A stretch of DNA of 64,000 bases from Brachybacterium fresconis (GCF_017876515.1 NZ_JAGIOC010000001.1:62001-126000); one strand, 5' to 3'. Shown: positions 1-9,046, counted from the first letter of the stretch. The notes: generated by a model not told the origin, from the sequence alone. Numbers and translations are program-made.

Positions 1-349
1 GCGCCGCAGGTGTCGATCCGGCCGCTGGGGGAGCGGTCTCCTGATCGGAGGTCGTCGCGGCGTCTTCCGGGGTCGGCACCTCCCCGTCCTGGTCCTCGCG
101 GGCATCCGTCGGGGTCTCGTCGACGCGCTCGGGGTCTGCAGCGGCCGGGGGCTGCTGCTCGGGCGCGGGCGTCTCGGAGGCCGACGTCTCGGAGGCCGAC
201 GGCTCGGGCCCGGCCGGCGCGGAGGCATTCTGCTCCGTCGCGGCCTGTTCGGGGGCCGGCTGCTCGGGCTCAGGGGACTGGTCGGTCGCCGGATCGCGGG
301 GCTGATCGGCGGGATGCGGCGCGGGGAGGGGAGTCTCGGACTCGCTCAC
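1..349 (-). CDS. Partial acidic Pro/Glu-rich protein, N-terminus only; possibly DUF349 family
   Basis: Only the first 116 codons lie in the window and the frame stays open to the left edge. The GTG start at 349 is preceded by a good ribosome binding site (GGAG about 7 bases upstream). The visible part is low-complexity and acidic, rich in Pro, Glu, Ala, Ser and Thr, with a short repeat of the type S-A-S-E-T; it has no signal peptide or membrane segment and would be disordered. It is divergent from hisS. In many actinobacteria a DUF349 protein with an acidic disordered N-terminus lies near hisS and relA, so that is my best guess, but no DUF349 domain is visible here. A possible -10 box TAGAGT lies at 465-460. 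Confidence 0.6.
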   Translation of the reverse strand, partial: MSESETPLPAPHPADQPRDPATDQSPEPEQPAPEQAATEQNASAPAGPEPSASETSASETPAPEQQPPAAADPERVDETPTDAREDQDGEVPTPEDAATTSDQETAPPAAGSTPAA

Positions 350-589
350 GGTTGAGCTCCTTCGAAGGGATCCGCTGCAGGGCGGGACACTGCCGCCACG
401 ATCGGCGGCCGGGCAGGCACGTGGGCGCACTTCCGGGGGAGGGCGGACCACGTCCCGGAACTCTACAGTGAGCAGAGCATGGGGACCCCGCCCGTCCGGG
501 GCGATCGACGGGTGCCGCTGTCGGGGATCCGTCGGCGATAATGGGTCCTTGCCGCTTTCCGCGCCGACCCCGAGAAGGATGTGCCCCGC

Positions 590-1975
590 ATGGCGAAGAC
601 CCCGAAGAAGTCCGGCCTGTCCGGATTCCCGGAATGGCTCCCGGCCGAACGTCTCGTCGAGCAGCACGTGATCGACGTGTTCCGCGAGGTGGCCGAGCTC
701 CACGGGTTCTCGGGCATCGAGACGCGCTCCGTGGAGCCGCTGGAGCAGCTGCTGCGCAAGGGAGAGATCGACAAGGAGGTCTACGTCCTGCGTCGGCTGC
801 ACGCCGAGGAGACCGGGACCGCTGCCGACGACTCCGGAGCGGATCCCGCGCGCACCCTCGGGCTGCACTTCGACCTGACCGTCCCCCTGGCGCGCTATGT
901 CCTCGAGCACCAGAACGATCTGGCCTTCCCGCTGCGCCGCTTCCAGATCCAGAAGGTGTGGCGTGGGGAGCGCCCCCAGGACGGACGGTTCCGGGAGTTC
1001 TACCAGGCCGATCTCGATGTGATCGGCCAGGACACCCTGCCAGGCCACATCGAGGCCGAGGTCGCCGTGGTGATGGCCGAGATCCTCGACCGTCTGCCGC
1101 TGCCGACCGTCACGATCCACGCCAATACCCGCCGTCTCTCGGAGGGATTCTTCCGCTCGCTGGGGCTGGAGGACCACGCCGCCGTGCTGCGCTGCCTCGA
1201 CAAGCTGCCCAAGATCGGCCCGGACGCCGTGCGCGAGCTGCTCGTGGGGGAGATCGGGGCGACGCAGCAGCAGGCGCAGGCCTGCCTGGACTTCGCCTCG
1301 ATCCGCACCCGCGACGACTCCTTCGCCCAGCGCGTCCGCGAGCTCGGCGGCACCGGGGAGATGATTGAGCAGGGCATCGCCGAGCTGACCGCGGTGCTGG
1401 AGAGGGTCGAGGCCGCCGTCCCCGGGGTGATCCTCGCGGATCTCTCCATCGCGCGCGGCCTGGACTACTACACCGGCACCGTGTTCGAGACCTTCGTGTC
1501 CGGGCACGAGTCCCTGGGCTCGATCTGCTCCGGGGGCCGCTATGACTCCCTGGCCACCGACAACCGGCACACCTATCCCGGCGTCGGGCTGTCGATCGGT
1601 TTGTCCCGGCTGGTCTCCCGGATGCTCTCGGCGGATCTCGCCCGCGCCTCGCGCTCGGTGCCGACCTGTGTGCTGGTGGCCGTCCTGGACGAGCAGTCCC
1701 GTCCGGCCAGCGATGCCGTCGCCCGGCAGCTGCGGGGTCGCGGGATCTCGACCGAGGTGGCCCCCACCGCCACGAAGTTCGGCAAGCAGATCCGGTATGC
1801 GGACCGCCGCGGGATCCCCTTCGTCTGGTTCCCGGGCGAGGAGGGCAGCTCCGGCGAGGTCAAGGACATCCGCACCGGTGAGCAGGCGAGCGCCGATCCC
1901 GCGACGTGGGAACCCTCGGCCCGGGACCGTCGGGCGCAGATCCTGCCCGGCGGCGAGGACGGGCCGACGTCCTGA
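590..1975 (+). CDS. hisS: Histidine--tRNA ligase (HisRS)
   Basis: Cytoplasmic class II aminoacyl-tRNA synthetase that charges tRNA-His. The 461-residue product has the class II core with HFDLTVPLARY near residues 92-103, the motif 2 region WRGERPQDGRFREFYQ near 121-136 and the histidine-specific signature RGLDYYTG near 287-295. A C-terminal anticodon-binding domain starts near 355 and ends with a short charged tail. I chose ATG 590 over GTG 581 because the ribosome binding site AGAAGGA (573-579) is 10 bases from the ATG but only one base from the GTG. A possible -10 (GATAAT) lies at 537-542. The gene is followed by trxA after 71 bases, which has its own promoter. Length and motifs are normal for the family. 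Confidence 0.97.
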   Translation: MAKTPKKSGLSGFPEWLPAERLVEQHVIDVFREVAELHGFSGIETRSVEPLEQLLRKGEIDKEVYVLRRLHAEETGTAADDSGADPARTLGLHFDLTVPLARYVLEHQNDLAFPLRRFQIQKVWRGERPQDGRFREFYQADLDVIGQDTLPGHIEAEVAVVMAEILDRLPLPTVTIHANTRRLSEGFFRSLGLEDHAAVLRCLDKLPKIGPDAVRELLVGEIGATQQQAQACLDFASIRTRDDSFAQRVRELGGTGEMIEQGIAELTAVLERVEAAVPGVILADLSIARGLDYYTGTVFETFVSGHESLGSICSGGRYDSLATDNRHTYPGVGLSIGLSRLVSRMLSADLARASRSVPTCVLVAVLDEQSRPASDAVARQLRGRGISTEVAPTATKFGKQIRYADRRGIPFVWFPGEEGSSGEVKDIRTGEQASADPATWEPSARDRRAQILPGGEDGPTS

Positions 1976-2010
1976 CGGCGTGGATGACCTGAGTCACATC
2001 GTCCCGTTCG

Positions 2011-2037
2011 GGGAATGATCCCGGGCGGGACGGCGTT
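2011..2037 (+). promoter_or_regulatory. Sigma-R/SigH-type promoter of trxA
   Basis: GGGAAT at 2011-2016 is separated by exactly 18 bases from GTT at 2035-2037. This matches the published consensus for the thiol-oxidative-stress ECF sigma factor SigR of Streptomyces (SigH of mycobacteria). It would start transcription only a few bases before the trxA ATG at 2047. The assignment is based on the match and on the nature of the downstream gene. Confidence 0.65.
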
Positions 2038-2046
2038 CCAGAGGTC

Positions 2047-2418
2047 ATGGCTACCGTCACCTTGAACTCAGAGAACCACGACAAGACCGTCGAGGACGGC
2101 ATCGTCCTGATCGACTTCTGGGCGGGCTGGTGCGTGCCGTGCCAGCGCTTCGCGCCCATCTACGAGGAGTCCTCGGAGAGCCATGAGGACGTCACCTTCG
2201 CGAAGGTCGACACCGAGGACCAGCAGGATCTGGCCATGCGCTACGGCGTCACCTCGATCCCGACGCTGGTCGCCTACCGCGAGGGGATCCCGGTCTTCTC
2301 GCAGGCCGGTGCCCTGCCGCAGTCGGCCCTCGAGGATCTCATCGGCCAGGTCCGCAACCTGGACATGGACGAGGTCCGCACCGCGTACGCCGAGGCCCAG
2401 CAGAAGGAGCAGGCCTGA
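2047..2418 (+). CDS. trxA: Thioredoxin
   Basis: Small cytoplasmic dithiol-disulfide oxidoreductase that reduces protein disulfides. The 123-residue protein has the thioredoxin fold order and the active site W-C-V-P-C at residues 28-32; the alanine-glycine pair before it is usual. The later T-S-I-P-T segment carries the conserved cis-proline. A C-terminal extension of about 15 residues (acidic, Gln/Glu-rich) follows the domain. The ATG at 2047 has only a GAGGT two bases upstream, too close for a good ribosome binding site, which fits a very short leader from the SigR-like promoter. No thioredoxin reductase gene is adjacent. It converges on the helicase gene, with a hairpin between them. Confidence 0.95.
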   Translation: MATVTLNSENHDKTVEDGIVLIDFWAGWCVPCQRFAPIYEESSESHEDVTFAKVDTEDQQDLAMRYGVTSIPTLVAYREGIPVFSQAGALPQSALEDLIGQVRNLDMDEVRTAYAEAQQKEQA

Positions 2419-2460
2419 GCTGAGTCCCCGGGTGCCGGATCGGCGGCGCCCGATGATCCA

Positions 2461-2502
2461 GGAAGGCCCCGCTCCCCGATGACTCGGGGGCGGGGCCTTC
2501 CT
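2461..2502. terminator. Bidirectional hairpin terminator between trxA and the helicase gene
   Basis: An inverted repeat with arms of about 12 bp (GGAAGGCCCCGC at the left, GCGGGGCCTTCC at the right) and a small internal hairpin lies between the two convergent genes. It would stop transcription from both sides. Confidence 0.8.
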
Positions 2503-2537
2503 CATGCTCGCAGGAGGATCCTGCGCGGCGAGGTCGC

Positions 2538-4421
2538 TCAGGGACGACGGGGCCCCTTCCGCTTCGCGTCGAAGCGACCGCCGTCGTCCCGGCGCGGGCG
2601 GTCGTTGCCGCGCCGACCCGGACGTTCGCCGTCACGACGACCACCGCCCTGACCGCCGCGCGGCCCCTGGTCCTCGCTGATGCGCAGAGAGCGACCGCCG
2701 ACCTTCGCCTTCCCGATGCGCGCCTTCTGCTCCTCGCCGAGGGAGCCGCGGATCTGCACCAGGGAGAAGCTGGGGAAGATCTGGATCTTGCCGACGTCCT
2801 TGCCGTGCAGGCCGCCCTCGCCCGTGATCGCCCCGACGATCCCCGGCGGGCGAGCCCCGTGGGTGTGCCCGACGCCGACGCGGTAGGACGTGTAGCCGTG
2901 CTCCGTCTGTCCGCCGCCGCGCGGGGCGCGCTCGGAGCGTCCGCGGTCATCGCCCGTGAGGGTGGCGCCGGTGAACTCCTCGTCCTCGGTGGGGGTGCCG
3001 GGGCCGTCGTCGCCGACGGTCATGGCGCCCAGCACCGCAGCGAGCTCGAGCGGGTCGATCTCGTGCTCGGAGACGAACTCGCTGATCAGTTCGCGGTACA
3101 GCTCGAGGCGCCCGCGCTCGATCCGGTCGGGGACCTGGGTGAGCAGCGCCGCCAGTCGGTGCTTGGACACGTCGCGGGGAGAGGGGATGACCGCTTCTTC
3201 GAGGGTCTGCTTGGTGACGCGCTCGATGTTCTTCAGCGCCCGACGCTCATGCGGGCCGATGAAGGTCAGCGCCTCGCCGGAGCGGCCGGCGCGGCCGGTG
3301 CGGCCCACGCGGTGGACGTAGGCCTCGGGCTCGCGCGGCACATCGAAGTTCACGACCAGGCCGATGCGCTCCACGTCCAGGCCACGTGCGGCCACGTCCG
3401 TCGCCACCAGCACCTGCAGCGAGCCGTCCCGCAGGCGCTCGACGATCTTCTCGCGCTCCTTCTGCGGCACGTCGCCGCTGATGGAGGCGGCGATCAGACC
3501 GCGGGAGAGCAGGGCGGTGCCGATCTCCTCCGCGGCGGCGCGGGTGCGCACGAAGACGATCGCGGCTTCGGCCTCGGAGGTCGCCAGCACCCGGGCGAGG
3601 GCGCCCGTGCGGTGCTTGAAGGGCACCACGGCGTAGGTCTGGTGCACGCTCTTGACCGTGGAGGCCTGCCGGGACACGCTCACGCGGACCGGGTCCTTCA
3701 TGTGGTCCTGGGCGACGCGCTGGATGGCCGAGGGCATGGTGGCCGAGAACAGGGCGACCTGACGGCTCGCGGGGGAGTGGGAGAGGATCTCCTCGACGTC
3801 CTCCGCGAAGCCCATGCGCAGCATCTCGTCGGCCTCGTCGAGGACCGCCATGCGGATGGTGTCCAGACGCAGGTTGGTGCGTCGCATGTGATCCATCACG
3901 CGGCCCGGGGTGCCGACGACGACCTGCGCGCCGCGGGCGAGCGCACGTTCCTGCGGGCCGTAGGGCGAACCGCCGTAGACGGCGAGGACGTCGAGGCCGC
4001 CGATCGACGTCGCGAAGGAGGAGATGGCGTCGGCGACCTGCATGGCCAGCTCACGGGTCGGGGCGAGCACGAGGGCCTGGACCTGACGCAGCTCGGGGTC
4101 GACCGCAGCGAGCAGGGGAAGGCCGAAGGCGGCGGTCTTGCCGGTTCCGGTCTGGGCGACGCCGATCACGTCCTTGCCCTCGAGCAGCGGCGGGATCGCC
4201 TGGGCCTGGATGGGGGAGGGGACGGTGAATCCGAGCTCGTCGACCGCACGCCGCAGGGGCGCGGGCAGGTCGATGTCGTCGAAGCTGGGCTCGGCGGGGG
4301 CGGCCGGGGTCCCGGACGCGGAATCGTTCGCCGCGGGGCTCTCGGCAGCGGTGTCCGGGTCCTCGTGGCCGGGGCCGTCGGGGGCCGGCACGGGATTTTG
4401 GGCAGGGGAGGTGTCAGTCAT
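2538..4421 (-). CDS. deaD: DEAD-box ATP-dependent RNA helicase, DeaD/CsdA type
   Basis: ATP-dependent RNA helicase likely acting in ribosome assembly and mRNA turnover. The 627 residues start with a disordered acidic/Pro-rich region (1-44). The two RecA-like domains carry motif I AQTGTGKT (89-96), PTRELA, GTPGR, DEAD, SAT and the C-terminal HRVGRTGRAG. A DbpA-type RNA-binding domain (roughly 500-560, containing YRVGVGHTHGARPPGIVGAI) follows, then an Arg/Gly-rich basic tail as in cold-shock helicases. The ATG at 4421 has GAAGGA upstream. It converges on trxA and is divergent from aspS. A likely -10 (TACACT, 4586-4581) gives a leader of about 150 bases with several hairpins, suggesting post-transcriptional control. 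The gene symbol rests on domain layout. Confidence 0.93.
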   Translation of the reverse strand: MTDTSPAQNPVPAPDGPGHEDPDTAAESPAANDSASGTPAAPAEPSFDDIDLPAPLRRAVDELGFTVPSPIQAQAIPPLLEGKDVIGVAQTGTGKTAAFGLPLLAAVDPELRQVQALVLAPTRELAMQVADAISSFATSIGGLDVLAVYGGSPYGPQERALARGAQVVVGTPGRVMDHMRRTNLRLDTIRMAVLDEADEMLRMGFAEDVEEILSHSPASRQVALFSATMPSAIQRVAQDHMKDPVRVSVSRQASTVKSVHQTYAVVPFKHRTGALARVLATSEAEAAIVFVRTRAAAEEIGTALLSRGLIAASISGDVPQKEREKIVERLRDGSLQVLVATDVAARGLDVERIGLVVNFDVPREPEAYVHRVGRTGRAGRSGEALTFIGPHERRALKNIERVTKQTLEEAVIPSPRDVSKHRLAALLTQVPDRIERGRLELYRELISEFVSEHEIDPLELAAVLGAMTVGDDGPGTPTEDEEFTGATLTGDDRGRSERAPRGGGQTEHGYTSYRVGVGHTHGARPPGIVGAITGEGGLHGKDVGKIQIFPSFSLVQIRGSLGEEQKARIGKAKVGGRSLRISEDQGPRGGQGGGRRDGERPGRRGNDRPRRDDGGRFDAKRKGPRRP

Positions 4422-4467
4422 GGCGTCCTTCGGAGGGTGGAAGAGATCAACAGCCCTCGCAGGTCGC

Positions 4468-4568
4468 AGGGCGTCAGTGCCCTGGCAGGTCGCGATGTGA
4501 GACTTCCGCGGAGTGAACAGCGCAGCTCGAGCGACGAATGGGCTCGAAGGACCTGCGCTATCGCAGGT
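4468..4568 (-). promoter_or_regulatory. Structured 5' leader of the helicase mRNA
   Basis: On the minus-strand transcript three perfect hairpins follow each other: H1 (4568-4551, ACCTGCG/CGCAGGT, 4-base loop), H2 (4547-4527, TCGAGC/GCTCGA) and H3 (4485-4468, CAGGGC/GCCCTG). The 8-mer GCAGGTCG (plus strand) occurs three times, at 4460, 4486 and 4563, so one arm of H1 could pair instead with either of two later copies. This may be a temperature- or helicase-sensitive switch. The 320-base gap between the two start codons holds this leader, the aspS leader and both promoters. Confidence 0.4.
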
Positions 4569-4644
4569 CGGACAGCATTCAGTGTACGGGGCCGCGGTCC
4601 CGCGCCGATAGGGGCACGTGGGCGATATCGCTCACCCTGCGCGG

Positions 4645-4650
4645 TAGGCT
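4645..4650 (+). promoter_or_regulatory. Possible -10 box of aspS
   Basis: TAGGCT fits TANNNT and would start transcription near 4657, giving a leader of about 85 bases. No convincing -35 hexamer is visible. Confidence 0.4.
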
Positions 4651-4741
4651 GGTGGATCCACGCCCTCGGGCGCTGACGTCCCCTCCGCCTCGGCGGACCG
4701 ATGGGCCCGCGCCCACCACCACCCACTGTGAAGGACACCTC

Positions 4742-6550
4742 GTGCTGCGCACTCATTCCGCCGGCGCGCTCCGACCGGAGCACATCGGACAGACCGTCAC
4801 CCTCACCGGCTGGATCGGCCGCCGCCGTGACCACGGCGGCGTGACCTTCCTCGACCTGCGCGACGCCGGGGGTGTCGCCCAGGTGGTGGTCCGCGAGGAC
4901 GAAGCGATGCATCTGCGAGGCGAATACGTGCTGCGCGTCGTCGGGACGGTGGGCCGTCGGCCCGAAGGCAATGAGAACCCGCTGCTGCCCTCGGGCGACA
5001 TCGAGGTCACCGCCGACGAGGTCGAGGTGCTCAGCAGCTCCGCTCCGCTGCCGTTCCAGCTCGATGAGCACACCGAGGTCGGCGAGGAGGCGCGTCTGCG
5101 CTACCGCTACCTGGACCTGCGCCGACAGGGTCCCGCGGCCGCCCTGCGTTTGCGGTCCGAGGTCAACCGCGCCGCCCGCGACACCCTCCTGGACCAGGAG
5201 TTCGTGGAGGTCGAGACCCCGACCCTGACCCGCTCGACCCCGGAGGGCGCCCGGGACTTCCTGGTGCCCGCGCGCCTGGCCCCCGGCTCCTGGTACGCGC
5301 TGCCGCAGTCGCCGCAGCTGTTCAAGCAGCTGCTGATGGTCGGCGGCGTGGAGAAGTACTTCCAGCTCGCCCGCTGCTACCGCGACGAGGACTTCCGCGC
5401 CGACCGCCAGCCCGAGTTCACACAGCTCGACGTCGAGATGAGCTTCGTGGACCAGGAGGACGTCCTCGCCCTGGCAGAGGAGATCCTCACCGCCGTGTGG
5501 GCGAAGGGCGGCCACCGGATCACCGGGCCGTTCCCGCGCCTGACCTACGCCGAGTCGATGCGCCGCTACGGCTCCGACAAGCCGGACCTGCGCTTCGACC
5601 TCGAGCTGGTCGAGATGACCGAATACTTCGCCGAGACGCCGTTCCGCGTCTTCCAGGCCCCGTACGTCGGAGCGATCGTCATGGCCGGGGGCGCCTCCCA
5701 GCCGCGTCGTCAGCTCGATGCCTGGCAGGACTGGGCGAAGCAACGCGGTGCCAAGGGCCTCGCCTACGTGCTGGTCCAGGAGGACGGCTCCCTGACCGGC
5801 CCGGTCTCCAAGAACATCTCCGAGGCGGAGAAGGCCGGACTGCTCCGGGCCACCGGCGCCTCCCCCGGGGACTGCATCTTCTTCGCGGCGGGGGAGACGA
5901 AGCCCTCGCGCGCCCTGCTCGGAGCGGCGCGAGGCGAGATCGCCGAGCGTCTGGGTCTCATCGACCACGACGAGTTCGCCTTCGTGTGGGTCGTGGACGC
6001 GCCGATGTTCGAGCCCGCCGCGGAGGCCCGCGCCGCCGGGGACGTCGCCGTCGGCGCCGGCGCATGGACCGCGGTCCATCACGCCTTCACCTCGCCCAAG
6101 CCCGAGTTCATGGACACCTTCGACACCGATCCGGGCTCGGCGCTGGCCTACGCCTACGACATCGTGTGCAACGGCAACGAGATCGGTGGCGGGTCGATCC
6201 GCATCCACGACCAGGCCATCCAGCAGCGCGTGTTCGAGGTCATGGGCATCGGGCAGGAGGAGGCCCAGGAGAAGTTCGGCTTCCTGCTCGACGCCTTCCA
6301 GTTCGGGGCCCCGCCGCACGGCGGCATCGCCTTCGGATGGGACCGCATCGTGGCCCTGCTCGCCGGGGAGGACTCGATCCGTGAGGTCATCGCCTTCCCC
6401 AAGACCGGTAACGGCTATGACCCGCTGACCGCCGCTCCGGCGCCGATCACGCCCCAGCAGCGCAAGGAGGCCGGCGTCGACGCGAAGCCGGCTCCGCGGG
6501 AGAAGGGCGAGACGGCGGAGAAGGCCGTCGAGGACGCCCCGATCGCCTGA
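4742..6550 (+). CDS. aspS: Aspartate--tRNA ligase (AspRS)
   Basis: Cytoplasmic class IIb aminoacyl-tRNA synthetase charging tRNA-Asp. The product has 602 residues, the usual length for the bacterial form with its inserted GAD domain. It begins with the OB-fold anticodon-binding domain ([21 protein letters not shown], roughly 19-39), then class II motif 2 ([18 protein letters not shown] near 214-231), the GAD insertion and motif 3 GWDRI near 535. The frame is open further upstream, but GTG 4742 gives the canonical N-terminus and has GAAGGA at a good distance. A short Lys/Glu/Ala tail follows the catalytic core. Whether the enzyme is discriminating or also charges tRNA-Asn cannot be judged from sequence reading. 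A strong terminator follows. Confidence 0.97.
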   Translation: MLRTHSAGALRPEHIGQTVTLTGWIGRRRDHGGVTFLDLRDAGGVAQVVVREDEAMHLRGEYVLRVVGTVGRRPEGNENPLLPSGDIEVTADEVEVLSSSAPLPFQLDEHTEVGEEARLRYRYLDLRRQGPAAALRLRSEVNRAARDTLLDQEFVEVETPTLTRSTPEGARDFLVPARLAPGSWYALPQSPQLFKQLLMVGGVEKYFQLARCYRDEDFRADRQPEFTQLDVEMSFVDQEDVLALAEEILTAVWAKGGHRITGPFPRLTYAESMRRYGSDKPDLRFDLELVEMTEYFAETPFRVFQAPYVGAIVMAGGASQPRRQLDAWQDWAKQRGAKGLAYVLVQEDGSLTGPVSKNISEAEKAGLLRATGASPGDCIFFAAGETKPSRALLGAARGEIAERLGLIDHDEFAFVWVVDAPMFEPAAEARAAGDVAVGAGAWTAVHHAFTSPKPEFMDTFDTDPGSALAYAYDIVCNGNEIGGGSIRIHDQAIQQRVFEVMGIGQEEAQEKFGFLLDAFQFGAPPHGGIAFGWDRIVALLAGEDSIREVIAFPKTGNGYDPLTAAPAPITPQQRKEAGVDAKPAPREKGETAEKAVEDAPIA

Positions 6551-6562
6551 GAACGCCCCGCC

Positions 6563-6610
6563 GACGCAGAACGGGCCCCCGCGAGTGATCGCGGGGGCCC
6601 GTTCTGCGTC
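6563..6610 (+). terminator. Terminator after aspS
   Basis: A perfect 20-bp stem (6563-6582 with 6591-6610) with an 8-base loop directly follows the aspS stop. It may also end transcription from the convergent DUF3043 gene. Confidence 0.85.
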
Positions 6611-6656
6611 CTCGGGGGCGGATCGGCACGACGATCGCCGGCGGCCGAGGGTCCGC

Positions 6657-7247
6657 TCAGCGGGGGGACTGGCCGTGCTTGACCTGGGCGCGGGGGAGGC
6701 GGAAGCGGCGGATCTGGATCGCACGCATGATCCCGTAGCCGACCAGGCCGCGCTCGACCGTCCCGTACTCGGCCGTGAGGTGCTTGCGCAGGTGGCGGCG
6801 CAGGAAGAAGGAGTCGATGACGCACACCAGGATGCCGCCCCACAGCACCACGATCATGCCGGTGCTCATGGTGAGATAGAGCTCCGGTCGGATCAGCGGC
6901 ATGACCAGCGCGACCAGCATGAAGATCAGCGCGAGAGGGAAGAAGTACTCCGCGATGTTGCGCCGGGAATCGACCAGGTCGCGCACCAGGCGACGGTCCG
7001 CGCCGCGGTGCTGCAGCGGCATCTTCTTCTCGTCCCCGGTCATCAGCGCCTGCTGCGACTCCTGCCGCGCCCGGGCGGCCTGCGCGCGATCGCGCTTGCG
7101 GGCCTCCTTGCGGTCGTCGACCACGAGGGGCCGGCGGCGGGCCGCTTCGGCCTCCTTGCGGGTACGGGTGGGCCGTCCCTTGGAGCCGGGCCGCTCGGGC
7201 TGGGTCGGCTCAGGGAAGGGCGGGGGCTCGGACTTGCGGAAGATCAC
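6657..7247 (-). CDS. DUF3043 membrane protein
   Basis: Conserved actinobacterial membrane protein of unknown function. The 196 residues begin with a long basic, charged region (1-95, rich in Arg, Lys, Glu), followed by two membrane helices (about 102-120 and 126-148) and a basic C-terminus (HLRKHLTAEYGTVERGLVGYG) typical of the DUF3043 family. There is no ribosome binding site; TAGAAT (7259-7254) lies six bases before the GTG start, so the mRNA is probably leaderless. It is divergent from the M20 dipeptidase, an arrangement I recall from other actinobacteria near the cta genes. Confidence 0.88.
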   Translation of the reverse strand: MIFRKSEPPPFPEPTQPERPGSKGRPTRTRKEAEAARRRPLVVDDRKEARKRDRAQAARARQESQQALMTGDEKKMPLQHRGADRRLVRDLVDSRRNIAEYFFPLALIFMLVALVMPLIRPELYLTMSTGMIVVLWGGILVCVIDSFFLRRHLRKHLTAEYGTVERGLVGYGIMRAIQIRRFRLPRAQVKHGQSPR

Positions 7248-7253
7248 CAGGGC

Positions 7254-7259
7254 ATTCTA
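7254..7259 (-). promoter_or_regulatory. Leaderless-type -10 box of the DUF3043 gene
   Basis: TAGAAT on the minus strand ends six bases before the GTG start at 7247, so transcription should start at the start codon. Confidence 0.6.
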
Positions 7260-7336
7260 GGCAATCCCACCTGGGATTCCCCGGTGCGCGCGGGGTGACT
7301 TGCCACTCCGCCGGATCAGAAGGGTGATGCTGGCGG

Positions 7337-7342
7337 TACGGT
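7337..7342 (+). promoter_or_regulatory. Leaderless-type -10 box of the dipeptidase gene
   Basis: TACGGT lies seven bases upstream of ATG 7350 and there is no ribosome binding site. Confidence 0.55.
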
Positions 7343-7349
7343 GCTGGTC

Positions 7350-8780
7350 ATGAGCACTCCGAACGACTCCTCCACGACCCCGGCCGCGCAACCGTCCGCT
7401 GCGCAGCAGGACGGCGCGACCCTCGATGCCCTCCGCGACCGGCTCGAGACGCTGCTGCCCGCCGCGGTCGACGACCTGCAGGATCTCGTGCGCATCCCGT
7501 CGATCGCCTTCCCGGGCTACGACCGCGAGCCGGTCCGCCGCAGCGCCGGGGCCGTCGCCGATCTGCTGCGCGGGGCCGGCATGGCGGAGGTCGGGATCGA
7601 GTCCGTCGGGGACGGTGCCCCCGCGGTGATCGGCCGGACCCCGGCGCGTCCGGGCAGGCCCACCGTCCTGCTCTACGCCCACCACGACGTGCAGCCGACG
7701 GGGGACGAGGCCGACTGGAGCACCCCACCGTTCGAGCCCACCCAGCGCGGGCGTCGGCTCTACGGGCGGGGAGCCGCCGATGACAAAGCCGGAATCATGG
7801 CTCATGTGACCGCTCTGCGTCTGGTCGGAGAGGAGCTCGCCGCCGACGGGATCGGCGTCACCGTCTTCGTCGAGGGGGAGGAGGAGGCCGGTTCGCCGAC
7901 TTTCCGCCCCTTCATCGAAGCTCATCGGGACGCGCTGGAGGCGGACCTGATCATCGTCGCGGATTCGGCCAACTGGGCGGTCGGCACCCCCGCGCTGACC
8001 ACCAGCCTGCGGGGCCTCGTCGACGTCGTCGTCGAGGTGCGCGCTCTGGACCACGCCGTGCACTCGGGTCTCTTCGGCGGCCCGGTGCTGGACTCCCTGA
8101 CCCAGCTCTCCCGCCTCCTGGCCACCCTGCACGACGAGAACGGCGAGGTCGCGGTTCCGGGCCTGGTGCGGGCCGAGGACCCGGGCGTCGAGATGACCGA
8201 GACCGACTTCCGCCGCGACGCCGGCGTGCCCGAGGGGCTGGACCTCTCGGGGACCGGCCCTCTGACCGCACGGCTGTGGACCCGCCCGGCCCTGTCCGTG
8301 ATCGGGATCGACGCCCCGAGCGTGCGGGATGCCTCGAACACTCTGGTGCCGGTCTCCCGCGCGAAGGTGTCCCTGCGGATCCCGCCGGGGGAGGATCCGC
8401 AGTCGGCGATGGACGCCCTGGTGGCCCACCTCGAGCGGCACACCCCGGCCACGGCCCAGGTCACCGTGCATCGCGGTGAGATGGGCAAGCCGTACAGCGC
8501 CCACCAGGACTCGCCGGCGATGGACCTCGCCCGCTCCGCGCTCGGCACCGCATGGTCGACCGCGGCCGTGGACACCGGTCTGGGCGGCTCGATCCCCTTC
8601 ATCGCGGATCTGCTGGAGGTCTTCCCGGCGGCGGAGGTGCTGGTGACCGGGGTCGAGGATCCCGAATCGCGGGCTCACGGCGTCGACGAATCCCTGCACC
8701 TGGACGAGTTCGCGCGCGTCTGCCTCGCCGAGGCGCTCCTGCTGCGCGATGCCGGCACGCTGCGTCGGGGTGTGCAGTGA
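7350..8780 (+). CDS. M20 family dipeptidase
   Basis: Zinc-dependent cytoplasmic peptidase of the M20 family, predicted to cleave dipeptides. The 476-residue protein has the metal site segment YAHHDVQP near residues 108-115, GRGAADDKAG near 139-148 with the bridging aspartate, EGEEEAGS near 174-181 with the catalytic glutamate, and a later metal-binding region ending in H-G-V-D-E. The dimerisation domain lies between about 215 and 345. ATG 7350 is preferred over GTG 7341 because it is seven bases downstream of TACGGT. The stop overlaps the start of the next small membrane protein gene, so the two are likely translated together. Substrate specificity is not known. Confidence 0.93.
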   Translation: MSTPNDSSTTPAAQPSAAQQDGATLDALRDRLETLLPAAVDDLQDLVRIPSIAFPGYDREPVRRSAGAVADLLRGAGMAEVGIESVGDGAPAVIGRTPARPGRPTVLLYAHHDVQPTGDEADWSTPPFEPTQRGRRLYGRGAADDKAGIMAHVTALRLVGEELAADGIGVTVFVEGEEEAGSPTFRPFIEAHRDALEADLIIVADSANWAVGTPALTTSLRGLVDVVVEVRALDHAVHSGLFGGPVLDSLTQLSRLLATLHDENGEVAVPGLVRAEDPGVEMTETDFRRDAGVPEGLDLSGTGPLTARLWTRPALSVIGIDAPSVRDASNTLVPVSRAKVSLRIPPGEDPQSAMDALVAHLERHTPATAQVTVHRGEMGKPYSAHQDSPAMDLARSALGTAWSTAAVDTGLGGSIPFIADLLEVFPAAEVLVTGVEDPESRAHGVDESLHLDEFARVCLAEALLLRDAGTLRRGVQ

Positions 8781-9046
8781 GCGATCCGGGCCGACGCCAG
8801 GGCGAGGAGAGCCCCACCATCTCCCCGGCGGCGGTCCCGCTGCTGCTGCTCGGGCTGATCATCGGCTTCCTCGCCGGATACTTCCTGCTGTGGTGGGGCC
8901 TGTTCGTGGTGCTCGCCGTCCTCGTCGGCGCGGCGGCGATGGTTTTCCGCGGCGGCTCGCGCGATGCGGGAACCGGCGTGATCCTCGGGGTCCTGGCCGG
9001 CTATGGGGTCGTGATCCTGCTCGCGGCCTTCCGCGGGGTGCTGTGA
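8777..9046 (+). CDS. Small hydrophobic membrane protein
   Basis: An 89-residue protein with a short polar N-terminus and about three membrane segments (roughly 16-35, 37-50 and 64-86), rich in Leu, Val, Ala and Gly. I do not recognise the family. The GTG start overlaps the dipeptidase stop by GTGA, so it is translationally coupled. Its position between the dipeptidase and erpA suggests a conserved hypothetical protein; no function can be assigned. Confidence 0.75.
   Translation: MSDPGRRQGEESPTISPAAVPLLLLGLIIGFLAGYFLLWWGLFVVLAVLVGAAAMVFRGGSRDAGTGVILGVLAGYGVVILLAAFRGVL

Noticed and set aside
2805..4676. 623-codon plus-strand frame antisense to the helicase gene
   Set aside because: Composition is typical of antisense GC-rich frames and no protein family is recognisable, whereas the opposite strand has all helicase motifs.
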